Shown here: in pieces, positions 1 through 6,704 of the stretch
Layout of the letters: each line of letters starts with the position of its first letter
Position numbering within the stretch: position 1 is the first letter of the stretch
From: JAJDIA01 sp031555145
GTDB taxonomy: Bacteria; Bacteroidota; Bacteroidia; Bacteroidales; Tannerellaceae
Length of the DNA: 28,717 bases
Assembly (NCBI GenBank): GCA_031555145.1
Contig: JAVBUR010000130.1
Coordinates: 1 to 28,717, forward strand
Direction of reading: 5' to 3'
The notes under the pieces: model-generated
The model's input: only the letters and a program-made list of their open reading frames with translations
Databases searched by the model: none
What the model was told of the DNA's origin: nothing
Program-made: the position numbers and the translations under genes

Positions 1-90
1 GCATAAACTTTTTGTTTCATGCTGATGGAACTTTTTGTTCCTTATGATAAACTTTTAGTTCCATGCAGATGGAACTCCGGATGGTTGCAG
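1..90. repeat. Degenerate tandem/inverted repeats, ~22-bp period
   Basis: Positions 3-32 and 47-76 are 30-bp direct repeats matching at 27 of 30 positions and offset by 44 bp. A half-period copy of the core (AAC, a T run, then GTTCC) lies at 29-41, so the core recurs at about 21-23 bp. The array also folds: GGAAC-TTTTT-GTTCC at 27-41 and GTTCCAT-GCAG-ATGGAAC at 58-75 are perfect small hairpins. It lies downstream of hcp and may continue past the window edge. No ORF covers it. The function is unknown. Its period and core resemble the array at 17585-17650. Confidence 0.7.
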
Positions 91-230
91 GCGCGACAAA
101 AGCAACTACACGACCCCACAACAAAAACATTCAATTCCGGATAGACTTGAAACTGAACGATCTTCAGATTCGGCCAAATATGAAAGCAGATAACAGACTC
201 CACCACCTTTCGGGTTGACCAGGATCTGGA

Positions 231-1877
231 TCAGGCTTCTATCATCGATGTCACATCCTGTTCCACAGTTGTTATACCTCCGATACCAAAGGCATCTACC
301 AATACGTTAACTACGTTCGGTGAAAGGAAGGCTGGTAACGTCGGCCCAAGGTGGATATTCTTCACACCCAGGCTCAGGAGGGCTAGTAGCACAATAACGG
401 CCTTTTGTTCATACCAGGCAATATTATAGACGATGGGCAGATCGTTGACATCTTCCAATCCGAAGGCGTCTTTCAATGCCAGGGCAATCTTGACCAGCGA
501 ATAACTGTCGTTACACTGCCCGGCGTCGAGTACACGCGGAATTCCGCCGATATCACCCAGCGGCAGTTTGTTATAACGATATTTGGCACAACCGGCAGTC
601 AGGATGACAGTATCATGAGGCAGGGCGGCGGCAAAGTCGGAATAGTAGGCACGCGACTTCATCCGTCCGTCGCAACCAGCCATGACGACAAACTTCCGGA
701 TAGCGCCGGCTTTCACAGCTTCGATTACTTTATCAGCCAATGCCAACACCTGGTTGTGGGCAAAGCCGCCGATGATCTCACCCCGTTCGATCTCATCCGG
801 TGGTGTACACTGCTTTGCATGTGCAATCAACGAAGAGAAATCCTTCGGTTGGTCATTCGTACGTGCCGGGATATGCTTGGCGCCAGTCAGGCCGGCTGAT
901 CCGGTAGTGTAGATACGGCTCGTATAACCCGCATCCTTCAACGGAGGCACAATACAGTTGGTAGTAAAAAGGATCACCCCATTGAAATGCTCGAACTCTT
1001 CGCGCTGCTTCCACCAGGCATTACCGTAGTTACCGATAAAGTGCGGATATTTCTTGAACGCCGGATAATAGTGAGCGGGCAGCATTTCGCTATGGGTATA
1101 GACATCCACACCCGTACCGGCCGTCTGCTTGAGCAGTTCTTCCATATCCTTCAGGTCGTGGCCGCTGATCAAGATACCAGGGTTCTTACCCACACCTATA
1201 TTGACTTTGGTGATCTCCGGGTTACCATACGTAGAGGTATGAGCCGTGTCGAGTAGCGCCATTGCCTTCACGCCACATTCACCGACGGCGAGGGTAAGCG
1301 CTACAAGTTCGTCGGCTGTGATATCATTCCGGCTTACTTCGGCAAGGGCATTCTCTATACATATATAGATAGTCTCATCTTCGTATCCCAGATTCAAGGC
1401 GTGTTCGGCATAAGCGGCAGCGCCTTTGACTCCGTAAAGGATCAGTTGCTTGAGTGAGCGGATGTCTTCATTCGCTTCACTTTGTACGCCTACGATGAGA
1501 GCAGCAGCCTCATACTCAAATGGGGTAGGGAAAAACTTCACTTCGTCGGTAAGCGGATAGTCGATCTTGTCTTTACCTAACCGGGCAATCAATTCGTTCT
1601 TATTTGCCAATGCTTTCTGTATCCGGCTACTGATCGCCTTATCATCGAAATTGGCATTGGTGATCGTACAAAAGAGGGCATCCAATATCTGGCGGCTAAT
1701 TGTAATATCCGCCATACCTTGGGATCGTAACGCGCGATTCAGGATCGCTTCTCCCCGTACACTATACATAAGGACATCCATTAAGGCTGATGTCTGCGGT
1801 TCTTTTCCACAAACACCTTTTACTGTACAGCCTTTGCCTCCGGCTGCTTCCTGGCATTGATAACAAAACATGTGCAT
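231..1877 (-). CDS. hcp: Hydroxylamine reductase / hybrid-cluster protein, class I
   Basis: Hcp is a cytoplasmic iron-sulfur-oxygen enzyme. It was described as reducing hydroxylamine to ammonia and is now mostly linked to nitric oxide detoxification and protein S-nitrosylation in anaerobes. The N-terminal cysteines C5, C8, C17 and C23 have the CX2C-X8-C-X5-C spacing of class I proteins, which bind a [4Fe-4S] cluster there. Hybrid-cluster cysteines are visible in the C-terminal half, in the segments TTNCIVPP, TAGCAKY and DAGQCNDS. The 548-residue length is normal for the class. The start could also be the methionine two codons later. No hcr reductase gene is adjacent. The gene is probably monocistronic and is preceded by a -7 box and a CRP/FNR-like palindrome, which fits nitrosative-stress control. 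Confidence 0.96.
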   Translation of the reverse strand: MHMFCYQCQEAAGGKGCTVKGVCGKEPQTSALMDVLMYSVRGEAILNRALRSQGMADITISRQILDALFCTITNANFDDKAISSRIQKALANKNELIARLGKDKIDYPLTDEVKFFPTPFEYEAAALIVGVQSEANEDIRSLKQLILYGVKGAAAYAEHALNLGYEDETIYICIENALAEVSRNDITADELVALTLAVGECGVKAMALLDTAHTSTYGNPEITKVNIGVGKNPGILISGHDLKDMEELLKQTAGTGVDVYTHSEMLPAHYYPAFKKYPHFIGNYGNAWWKQREEFEHFNGVILFTTNCIVPPLKDAGYTSRIYTTGSAGLTGAKHIPARTNDQPKDFSSLIAHAKQCTPPDEIERGEIIGGFAHNQVLALADKVIEAVKAGAIRKFVVMAGCDGRMKSRAYYSDFAAALPHDTVILTAGCAKYRYNKLPLGDIGGIPRVLDAGQCNDSYSLVKIALALKDAFGLEDVNDLPIVYNIAWYEQKAVIVLLALLSLGVKNIHLGPTLPAFLSPNVVNVLVDAFGIGGITTVEQDVTSMIEA

Positions 1878-1896
1878 AACTCTAACTAATTTTATG

Positions 1897-1904
1897 CAAA
1901 TCTA
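1897..1904 (-). promoter_or_regulatory. hcp promoter, -7 box TAGATTTG
   Basis: On the minus strand this reads TAGATTTG, an exact match to the Bacteroidetes -7 consensus TAnnTTTG. It lies about 20 bp before the hcp ATG. The expected -33 position has no TTTG, so the promoter is probably activator-dependent. Confidence 0.6.
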
Positions 1905-1927
1905 CGCACAGACGCCCCTCCTTTTCT

Positions 1928-1941
1928 GTCACATATGTTAC
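1928..1941. promoter_or_regulatory. CRP/FNR-type palindromic operator upstream of hcp
   Basis: GTCACATATGTTAC is an inverted repeat, GTnACATATGTnAC, with a single mismatched pair. Its centre (1934.5) is about 41-43 bp upstream of the start point predicted from the -7 box, the usual class II position of CRP/FNR activators. HcpR, a CRP/FNR-family regulator of hcp in anaerobes, is the obvious candidate. The assignment is an inference. Confidence 0.5.
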
Positions 1942-2230
1942 GCACGCTCTACAATACTCACTTTTTCCTTCTGAGAGATCCTGCCCATGAGCAAGCCTGC
2001 AAAATAAACACTTTTTAGTAGAAACTAATCATCAAAAACAAGTTCACTTACAATATATTACGCGTAATCAATAAGGAATAGCAGGACACACTTAACACTA
2101 GAAACAAGCATCTTTACAAAATAACAATAACAAATGATCATTAAACGCTAAACCACTTAAACAATTCTCACGCTACACTGTTTTAAATATGTGATTAGTT
2201 TTATTTCCATAAATTAAAAGTTATATTTTT

Positions 2231-2935
2231 ATGAAGAAGTTATTTTTATTCTTTACGATTTTAACCGCTGCCAGTATATCTACAGCGAAAGCGCAAGATT
2301 GCATGAGCCTGTTCCCCGATAAAGAAGGGACAATCCTTATCAACAAGACATTTGATGCCAAGAATAACCTCATCAGCACGATGACATACAAGGTAGAAAA
2401 AGTGTATGATGCCAATGACGGGCAAGATATGGCCATCAATTTCATGTTGACCAACCGGTCCGGTAAAGTGATCGATAGTGGTAGCATTGACGCCAAATGC
2501 GACGGATCCTCATTCTACATGAAAATGAAGAACCGCAGCATGTCGCCGGAAGTAACATCCATCATCAGTACAGATACAGAGTTGGTTGGCGACTTCCTTG
2601 ACTATCCCGACGTATTTAGTTCTGCAGACCCGCTCGGTTCTGCGTTCAAAATGAGTGGCGGCGAATTCACCATCCAGAACAAAAGCGGTGACAAGAAAGT
2701 ATATACAAATGTACGGGTATATAACCGTAAGTATGTAGGTACGGAAACTGTCACAACAAAGGCTGGCGTTTTCCATGCAGCAAAGATTACATTCAGCTTC
2801 GATGTAACGGCTGATAAGAAAACAACCTCCTACACTGGTACCGAATGGTATGCACCCAATGCAGGTATTGTCCGCTCGGAAACTTACAATGGAAAGACAC
2901 TGGTTAATTACACAGTGTTAACAGAAATCAAATAA
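2231..2935 (+). CDS. Secreted TapB/DUF3108-like protein
   Basis: This 234-residue protein has a clear signal peptide, with a lysine pair, a hydrophobic core and likely cleavage after Ala21 (AKA/QD). The mature part is beta-rich with no membrane segment, so a periplasmic or outer-membrane-associated location is likely. The segment TEWYAPNAGIVRSE at 204-217 is typical of Bacteroidetes proteins annotated as TapB family or DUF3108-like, where a near-C-terminal WYAP-G-V motif recurs. No biochemical function can be given. It stands alone: hcp is divergent upstream and the FadL-type gene converges downstream across a shared terminator. The family call rests on recognising this motif and overall pattern. 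Confidence 0.75.
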   Translation: MKKLFLFFTILTAASISTAKAQDCMSLFPDKEGTILINKTFDAKNNLISTMTYKVEKVYDANDGQDMAINFMLTNRSGKVIDSGSIDAKCDGSSFYMKMKNRSMSPEVTSIISTDTELVGDFLDYPDVFSSADPLGSAFKMSGGEFTIQNKSGDKKVYTNVRVYNRKYVGTETVTTKAGVFHAAKITFSFDVTADKKTTSYTGTEWYAPNAGIVRSETYNGKTLVNYTVLTEIK

Positions 2936-2960
2936 ACAACCGCCCTATTTATCCAATAAA

Positions 2961-2990
2961 AAAAGCCTGGGATATCAATCTCAGGCTTTT
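2961..2990. terminator. Bidirectional terminator between TapB-like gene and fadL-like gene
   Basis: A nine-pair stem (2965-2973 with 2978-2986, one G-T wobble) with a four-base loop is flanked by an A run before and a T run after. It can terminate the plus-strand gene and the converging minus-strand porin. Confidence 0.85.
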
Positions 2991-3010
2991 CTTTTATTAT
3001 GCTATTACTA

Positions 3011-4378
3011 TTAAAATTTGTAACCTATACCGATTGTAGGAGTAAAGGCGCTTACGTTATAATGACCGGCAAATACTTTATTAGGATCTGCTTTTGTCGG
3101 AGTCGGATAAGACCCATCGCGCCCAAAGCCGGTCACGTAAGAAAGGGCCAGATCAATCGACCAAGACTCTAGCGGACGGAAGCTAAAACCTGTGGTAAGA
3201 CCCAACTTATTCATACTCGGGGTTTCCGGATTCAGATAATCATCCTTTACTGGAGATTCGTCAAAATAAGTTCCCAAGCGAACATCAAAGCGGTTGGTAG
3301 CAGCAAACTGTGCACCTAAACGATAGATACGGGTATTCTGATAGTCCTTAACCGCATTGATACTATAACCATCCAATACTTCCTGAGAGAACTGCACATT
3401 CAAATTCTTATAGGCGCCCCAACCTACAAACTGCACTTCACCGGATACTAACCAGCGATCAGTAGGTTTGTACGTAAGGCCAATATTGAAGTTGGAAGGC
3501 AACGGCAGTTCAGCCTCAAAAGTTCCCTGATCCAGTGGCGGAACACCGATCTCATTTCCAGGCAAGTACGGATTCACTGCTGCAATCAGCCCCTTCAGTT
3601 CCACCTCGTTCGGATAATTCATCACAGCATGACCTTCATTCACCTTCATCATCACTTTGGAGCGATAAGACATACCAAAGGTAAGTTGATCCGTAATATC
3701 AAACATCACCCCAATATTATATCCCATCTTTACTCCTGCGTCGCCAGACAGCGTAGTCGAAGCCGCAGAAGTATCCTTATATTTATCCAGAATAGGAGTA
3801 AGCGCCGGATTCATCGCCGCAATCGGGCGGAGCCCTTCCAAGCCTCCCGGACCAATAAGCGCACGACTCAACTCAAAGTTTCCGAACATGATCATCATAC
3901 CGGCACCAATACTAAATCGGTCTGTCACCTTCCACGCCATAGTTGGCTGGATGGAGAATGACTTCAGAGCAATATCCTGGACCAAACCGGCACCCGCCCA
4001 ATCTGTGCCCCAATTCATGGAACTGCCATACGGAGTAGTAAGACTGATACCGGCAGACAAGAAGTCGTATATTTTAAACGCGCCATAGAGATATAACGGA
4101 GTACTCGGTTTATTATCCGCCTTTTGGGTATAGGTCCCATTCGTGTACTTTACATCCGTAAAAACACCTGAAACACCAGCAGACAAATCAATGGTGTTGG
4201 CCAAAAAGCCTAAGCCCGCCGGATTGAAATGCATACTTTCCGCACCTAATTTCATGGAAGTGCCCACATGCCCCATAGCGGCTTGTCTCGCACTCTGCGA
4301 ATTCACCTGATATCCTTCAGCTGAAGCATAGGAGAATGTAAAAGCACAAAGACATACAAATGCGATAATTCTCTTCAT
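3011..4378 (-). CDS. OmpP1/FadL-family outer-membrane transporter
   Basis: The 455-residue product has a signal peptide ending near Ala20 and then the N-terminal hatch sequence of FadL-type barrels. NPAGL at residues 52-56 corresponds to the conserved NPA motif. The rest alternates as a beta-barrel and ends with the aromatic C-terminus GIGYKF expected for BAM-inserted proteins. The family moves hydrophobic molecules such as long-chain fatty acids across the outer membrane; the actual substrate here is not evident. It is a single-gene unit, divergent from queC, and has its own -7 box and an upstream inverted repeat. Fatty-acid uptake is inferred from the family. Confidence 0.92.
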   Translation of the reverse strand: MKRIIAFVCLCAFTFSYASAEGYQVNSQSARQAAMGHVGTSMKLGAESMHFNPAGLGFLANTIDLSAGVSGVFTDVKYTNGTYTQKADNKPSTPLYLYGAFKIYDFLSAGISLTTPYGSSMNWGTDWAGAGLVQDIALKSFSIQPTMAWKVTDRFSIGAGMMIMFGNFELSRALIGPGGLEGLRPIAAMNPALTPILDKYKDTSAASTTLSGDAGVKMGYNIGVMFDITDQLTFGMSYRSKVMMKVNEGHAVMNYPNEVELKGLIAAVNPYLPGNEIGVPPLDQGTFEAELPLPSNFNIGLTYKPTDRWLVSGEVQFVGWGAYKNLNVQFSQEVLDGYSINAVKDYQNTRIYRLGAQFAATNRFDVRLGTYFDESPVKDDYLNPETPSMNKLGLTTGFSFRPLESWSIDLALSYVTGFGRDGSYPTPTKADPNKVFAGHYNVSAFTPTIGIGYKF

Positions 4379-4437
4379 AAAATATTTTGTTAGTTATTAC
4401 TTAATTTTTACTCCACTCAAGGAGTCCTAAAACGCGG

Positions 4438-4445
4438 CAAATATA
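4438..4445 (-). promoter_or_regulatory. Promoter of the FadL-family gene, -7 box TATATTTG
   Basis: The minus strand reads TATATTTG, an exact match to TAnnTTTG, about 60 bp upstream of the start codon. A TGTG 21 bases further upstream (4467-4470) could be a weak -33 element; it overlaps the inverted repeat at 4466-4488. Confidence 0.6.
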
Positions 4446-4465
4446 GGTCTTTTCCCATTAGGATT

Positions 4466-4488
4466 GCACATTTAAATGCAAAATGTGC
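4466..4488. promoter_or_regulatory. 8-bp inverted repeat (possible operator) between fadL-like gene and queC
   Basis: GCACATTT and AAATGTGC form a perfect 8-bp inverted repeat with a 7-bp spacer. It is centred about 45 bp upstream of the predicted start point of the porin gene, so it could be an activator site or could block the -33 region. The binding protein is unknown. Confidence 0.45.
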
Positions 4489-4585
4489 GATCTATATACC
4501 TTTTTTGCGCATTTTTCGACTTTTGTGCAGAGGCAAGCCTACAAATTACATATTCACTGATCCGGTCTATATCTAATATCTTCTG

Positions 4586-4593
4586 TATCTTTA
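4586..4593 (+). promoter_or_regulatory. Candidate queC promoter, -7 box TATCTTTA
   Basis: TATCTTTA differs from TAnnTTTG only at the last base and sits 19 bp before the queC ATG, giving a short leader. There is no clear -33 element, and no preQ1 riboswitch motif was recognised. Confidence 0.4.
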
Positions 4594-4612
4594 CCACGAA
4601 ATACAAACACGA

Positions 4613-5275
4613 ATGAAAAAAGATAAAACAGCACTGGTCTGCTTTTCGGGAGGCCAGGATTCAACGACCTGCCTGTTCTGGGCAAAAAAGAGGTTCACGA
4701 CAGTAGAAACAGTTTGCTTTACATACGGACAACGGCATTCGCAGGAGATTGACATTGCCCGACAGATAGCCGAAGAGGCCGGAGTGCCGTTCCACCTGCT
4801 GGATGTATCGGTGCTCAGCCAGTTATCGGTCAACTCGCTGACCGATCCTTCTATTATCATGGATGAAGAAAAGCCCGCGGACAGTTATCCGAATACGTTT
4901 GTCCCGGGACGGAACATGATCTTCCTAACCTTTGCCGCCATCATGGCACGGAGCAAGGGGATATTCGACATCGTCACCGGCGTATCGGAAGCCGACTTCA
5001 GCGGTTATCCGGATTGTCGGGATACGTTTATTCGCTCGTTGAATGCGACATTGAACCTGGCAATGGATGAACAGTTCGTGATCCATACGCCGTTGATGAA
5101 CCGGGACAAATGTGAAGTATGGCAACTGGCCGACGAGTTGGGCGTATTCGATCTGATACGTACCCGGACACTCACCTGCTACAACGGCGTCATTGCTGAC
5201 GGTTGCGGACAATGCCCGGCCTGCAAGCTCCGCAATGAAGGGCTGAACAAATATCTGCAACTGATTAACGATTAA
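4613..5275 (+). CDS. queC: 7-cyano-7-deazaguanine (preQ0) synthase QueC
   Basis: QueC uses ATP and ammonia to convert 7-carboxy-7-deazaguanine to preQ0, a cytoplasmic step toward queuosine in tRNA. The ATP pyrophosphatase (PP-loop) motif SGGQDST is at residues 12-18. The zinc-binding cysteines C189, C198, C201 and C204 close the protein. At 220 residues it is full length. The next gene, queF, begins within a few bases and takes the same product forward, so the two form an operon. queD and queE are not in this window. Confidence 0.97.
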   Translation: MKKDKTALVCFSGGQDSTTCLFWAKKRFTTVETVCFTYGQRHSQEIDIARQIAEEAGVPFHLLDVSVLSQLSVNSLTDPSIIMDEEKPADSYPNTFVPGRNMIFLTFAAIMARSKGIFDIVTGVSEADFSGYPDCRDTFIRSLNATLNLAMDEQFVIHTPLMNRDKCEVWQLADELGVFDLIRTRTLTCYNGVIADGCGQCPACKLRNEGLNKYLQLIND

Positions 5276-5293
5276 TGATAAATGATTAATAAG

Positions 5294-5749
5294 ATGGAAG
5301 AAGTCAACGAACTTAGCTTATTGGGTGGAGCTACCGTATATCGCCAGGATTATGCGCCGGAAGTACTGGAAGCATTTACCAACAAACACCCCGAAAACGA
5401 CTATTGGGTACGTTTCAACTGCCCTGAATTCACCAGTCTCTGCCCCATTACCGGACAACCCGACTTTGCGACTATATACATTGACTATATACCATCCATC
5501 AAAATGGTGGAAAGCAAGAGCCTAAAACTCTATTTGTTCAGTTTCCGCAACCATGGTGCCTTCCATGAAGACTGCGTCAACCTGATCATGAAAGACCTGA
5601 TCCGGTTAATGCATCCCAAGTATATCGAAGTAACCGGTGTCTTCACTCCACGGGGCGGCATCAGCATTCACCCCTTTGCCAACTACGGACAACCGGGAAC
5701 AAAGTATGAAAAACTGGCCGAAAAACGCTTATTCAAGCATAATCGATAA
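5294..5749 (+). CDS. queF: NADPH-dependent preQ0 reductase QueF, short form
   Basis: QueF reduces the nitrile of preQ0 to the amine preQ1 using two NADPH. This is the short, unimodular (YkvM-like) type. Counted from this start, the active-site cysteine is in FTSLCPITG (about C50), followed by the conserved Asp. The QueF motif ESKSLKLY is near residues 73-80, and the substrate-binding HED sits in FHEDC. An in-frame ATG at 5282 would add four residues. I prefer 5294 because family members usually have only a few residues before the LSLLG-like segment. It follows queC directly with no room for a promoter. No strong terminator follows; an imperfect stem overlaps the 3' end at 5718-5759. Confidence 0.96.
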   Translation: MEEVNELSLLGGATVYRQDYAPEVLEAFTNKHPENDYWVRFNCPEFTSLCPITGQPDFATIYIDYIPSIKMVESKSLKLYLFSFRNHGAFHEDCVNLIMKDLIRLMHPKYIEVTGVFTPRGGISIHPFANYGQPGTKYEKLAEKRLFKHNR

Positions 5750-5792
5750 ACGTTTTCCGTCAATTCGGAGAATATCCACCTGATTAATTCCG

Positions 5793-5800
5793 TACATTTG
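5793..5800 (+). promoter_or_regulatory. Promoter of the DUF1080 gene, -7 box TACATTTG
   Basis: TACATTTG matches TAnnTTTG exactly. Its last base is the G of a possible GTG start codon at 5800, so transcription would begin inside that longer reading frame. This supports the ATG at 5839 as the real start. Confidence 0.65.
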
Positions 5801-5838
5801 TGACATTGAACTATTTTATATACTTAATTAGACAGACC

Positions 5839-6624
5839 ATGAATAGAAACATTGCACGCAAAACATTATTTGCCGCCTTGGCATGTACCGCTTGTGTAAG
5901 CATGAGCGCTCAGGAAAAAGAGTATCCTAAACAAGAGCCCATGAAACCGGGCATGTCAGAATACTGGACTCCGCAACCTACCATCGTTACTCCGGGTAAT
6001 ATTCAAACAAACTCAGCACCTTCCGATGCAATCGTCCTGTTCGACGGGAAAGACCTGAGCGCATGGGAAAGCGTACGCGGTGGCGGAGAGGCACAGTGGA
6101 ATGTACACGATGGCGTATTCACCGTCAACAAGAAAAGCGGCGATATCCAAACCAAACAGAAATTCGAAAGCTACCAGTTACATATCGAATGGTGTGTTCC
6201 CTCAACCATTACCGGCACCAGCCAGGCACGTGGCAACAGTGGTATTTTCATGCAGGGCATGTATGAAGTACAGGTACTCGACAACTACAATAACGAAACG
6301 TATGTAAACGGACAAGCCGGTAGTATATACAAACAAACACCGCCGTTGGTAAACGCCATGCGTAAACCGGGTGAGTGGAATGTGTATGACATTATCTACA
6401 CGGCTCCCATCTTCAAAGAAGACGGCACCTACCGCGTACCGCCGACGATAACCGTTATCCAGAACGGCATCGTACTTCAGAATCACACCACGATCCTGGG
6501 GACGACCGAATACATCGGTTTCCCGAAAGTAAAAGCGCACGGCGCCGGCCCGATCGTATTGCAGAGCCACGGTGACCCGAGTGAACCGATCAGCTTCCGT
6601 AATATCTGGATCAGAGAAATGTAA
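5839..6624 (+). CDS. Secreted DUF1080 (3-keto-disaccharide hydrolase-like) protein
   Basis: The product starts with a signal peptide (MNRNIARKT, a hydrophobic core, then SMSAQ). It carries one DUF1080 domain (PF06439), a jelly-roll fold related to concanavalin-like lectins and glucanases. The opening motif VLFDGKDLSAWE and the later RGNSGIFMQGMYEVQVLDN and PI-LQ-HG-P-SFRNIWIR segments are diagnostic. Some members of the family cleave 3-keto-glycosides; the substrate here is unknown. The reading frame extends upstream to a GTG at 5800, but that overlaps the -7 box, so the ATG at 5839 is chosen (261 residues). The gene appears monocistronic, ends in a strong terminator, and has no neighbouring glucoside 3-dehydrogenase. 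Confidence 0.92.
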   Translation: MNRNIARKTLFAALACTACVSMSAQEKEYPKQEPMKPGMSEYWTPQPTIVTPGNIQTNSAPSDAIVLFDGKDLSAWESVRGGGEAQWNVHDGVFTVNKKSGDIQTKQKFESYQLHIEWCVPSTITGTSQARGNSGIFMQGMYEVQVLDNYNNETYVNGQAGSIYKQTPPLVNAMRKPGEWNVYDIIYTAPIFKEDGTYRVPPTITVIQNGIVLQNHTTILGTTEYIGFPKVKAHGAGPIVLQSHGDPSEPISFRNIWIREM

Positions 6625-6635
6625 TCTGATAGACA

Positions 6636-6679
6636 GCATAAAAAAGGCGGTTATTTGCAAATAACCGCCTTTTTTATGC
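6636..6679. terminator. Bidirectional terminator, 44-bp perfect palindrome
   Basis: The sequence is a perfect palindrome centred at 6657.5. A six-base A run, a GC-rich stem (GGCGG/CCGCC) and a six-base T run read the same on both strands. It serves the DUF1080 gene from the left and dnaX from the right. Confidence 0.92.
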
Positions 6680-6704
6680 GTAAACGACATGTTCTCTACA
6701 AGTC

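Larger units (their letters stand above)
1878..2230. other. AT-rich intergenic region between hcp and the TapB-like gene
   Basis: This 353-bp divergent gap holds the hcp promoter and operator at its left end. It also has a perfect 12-bp palindrome, ATTACGCGTAAT, at 2057-2068. A weak -7-like sequence, TAGTTTTA, at 2196-2203 (seven of eight matches, counting the two free positions) lies on the plus strand about 27 bp before the next start codon. I see no ORF or RNA gene in it. Confidence 0.5.

Noticed and set aside
4379..4612. preQ1 riboswitch upstream of queC
   Set aside because: I could not find the conserved preQ1-I or preQ1-II sequence pattern in the short leader.
5800..5838. Upstream GTG start for the DUF1080 gene
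   Set aside because: The GTG overlaps the -7 box, and the extra residues precede a complete signal peptide beginning at 5839.
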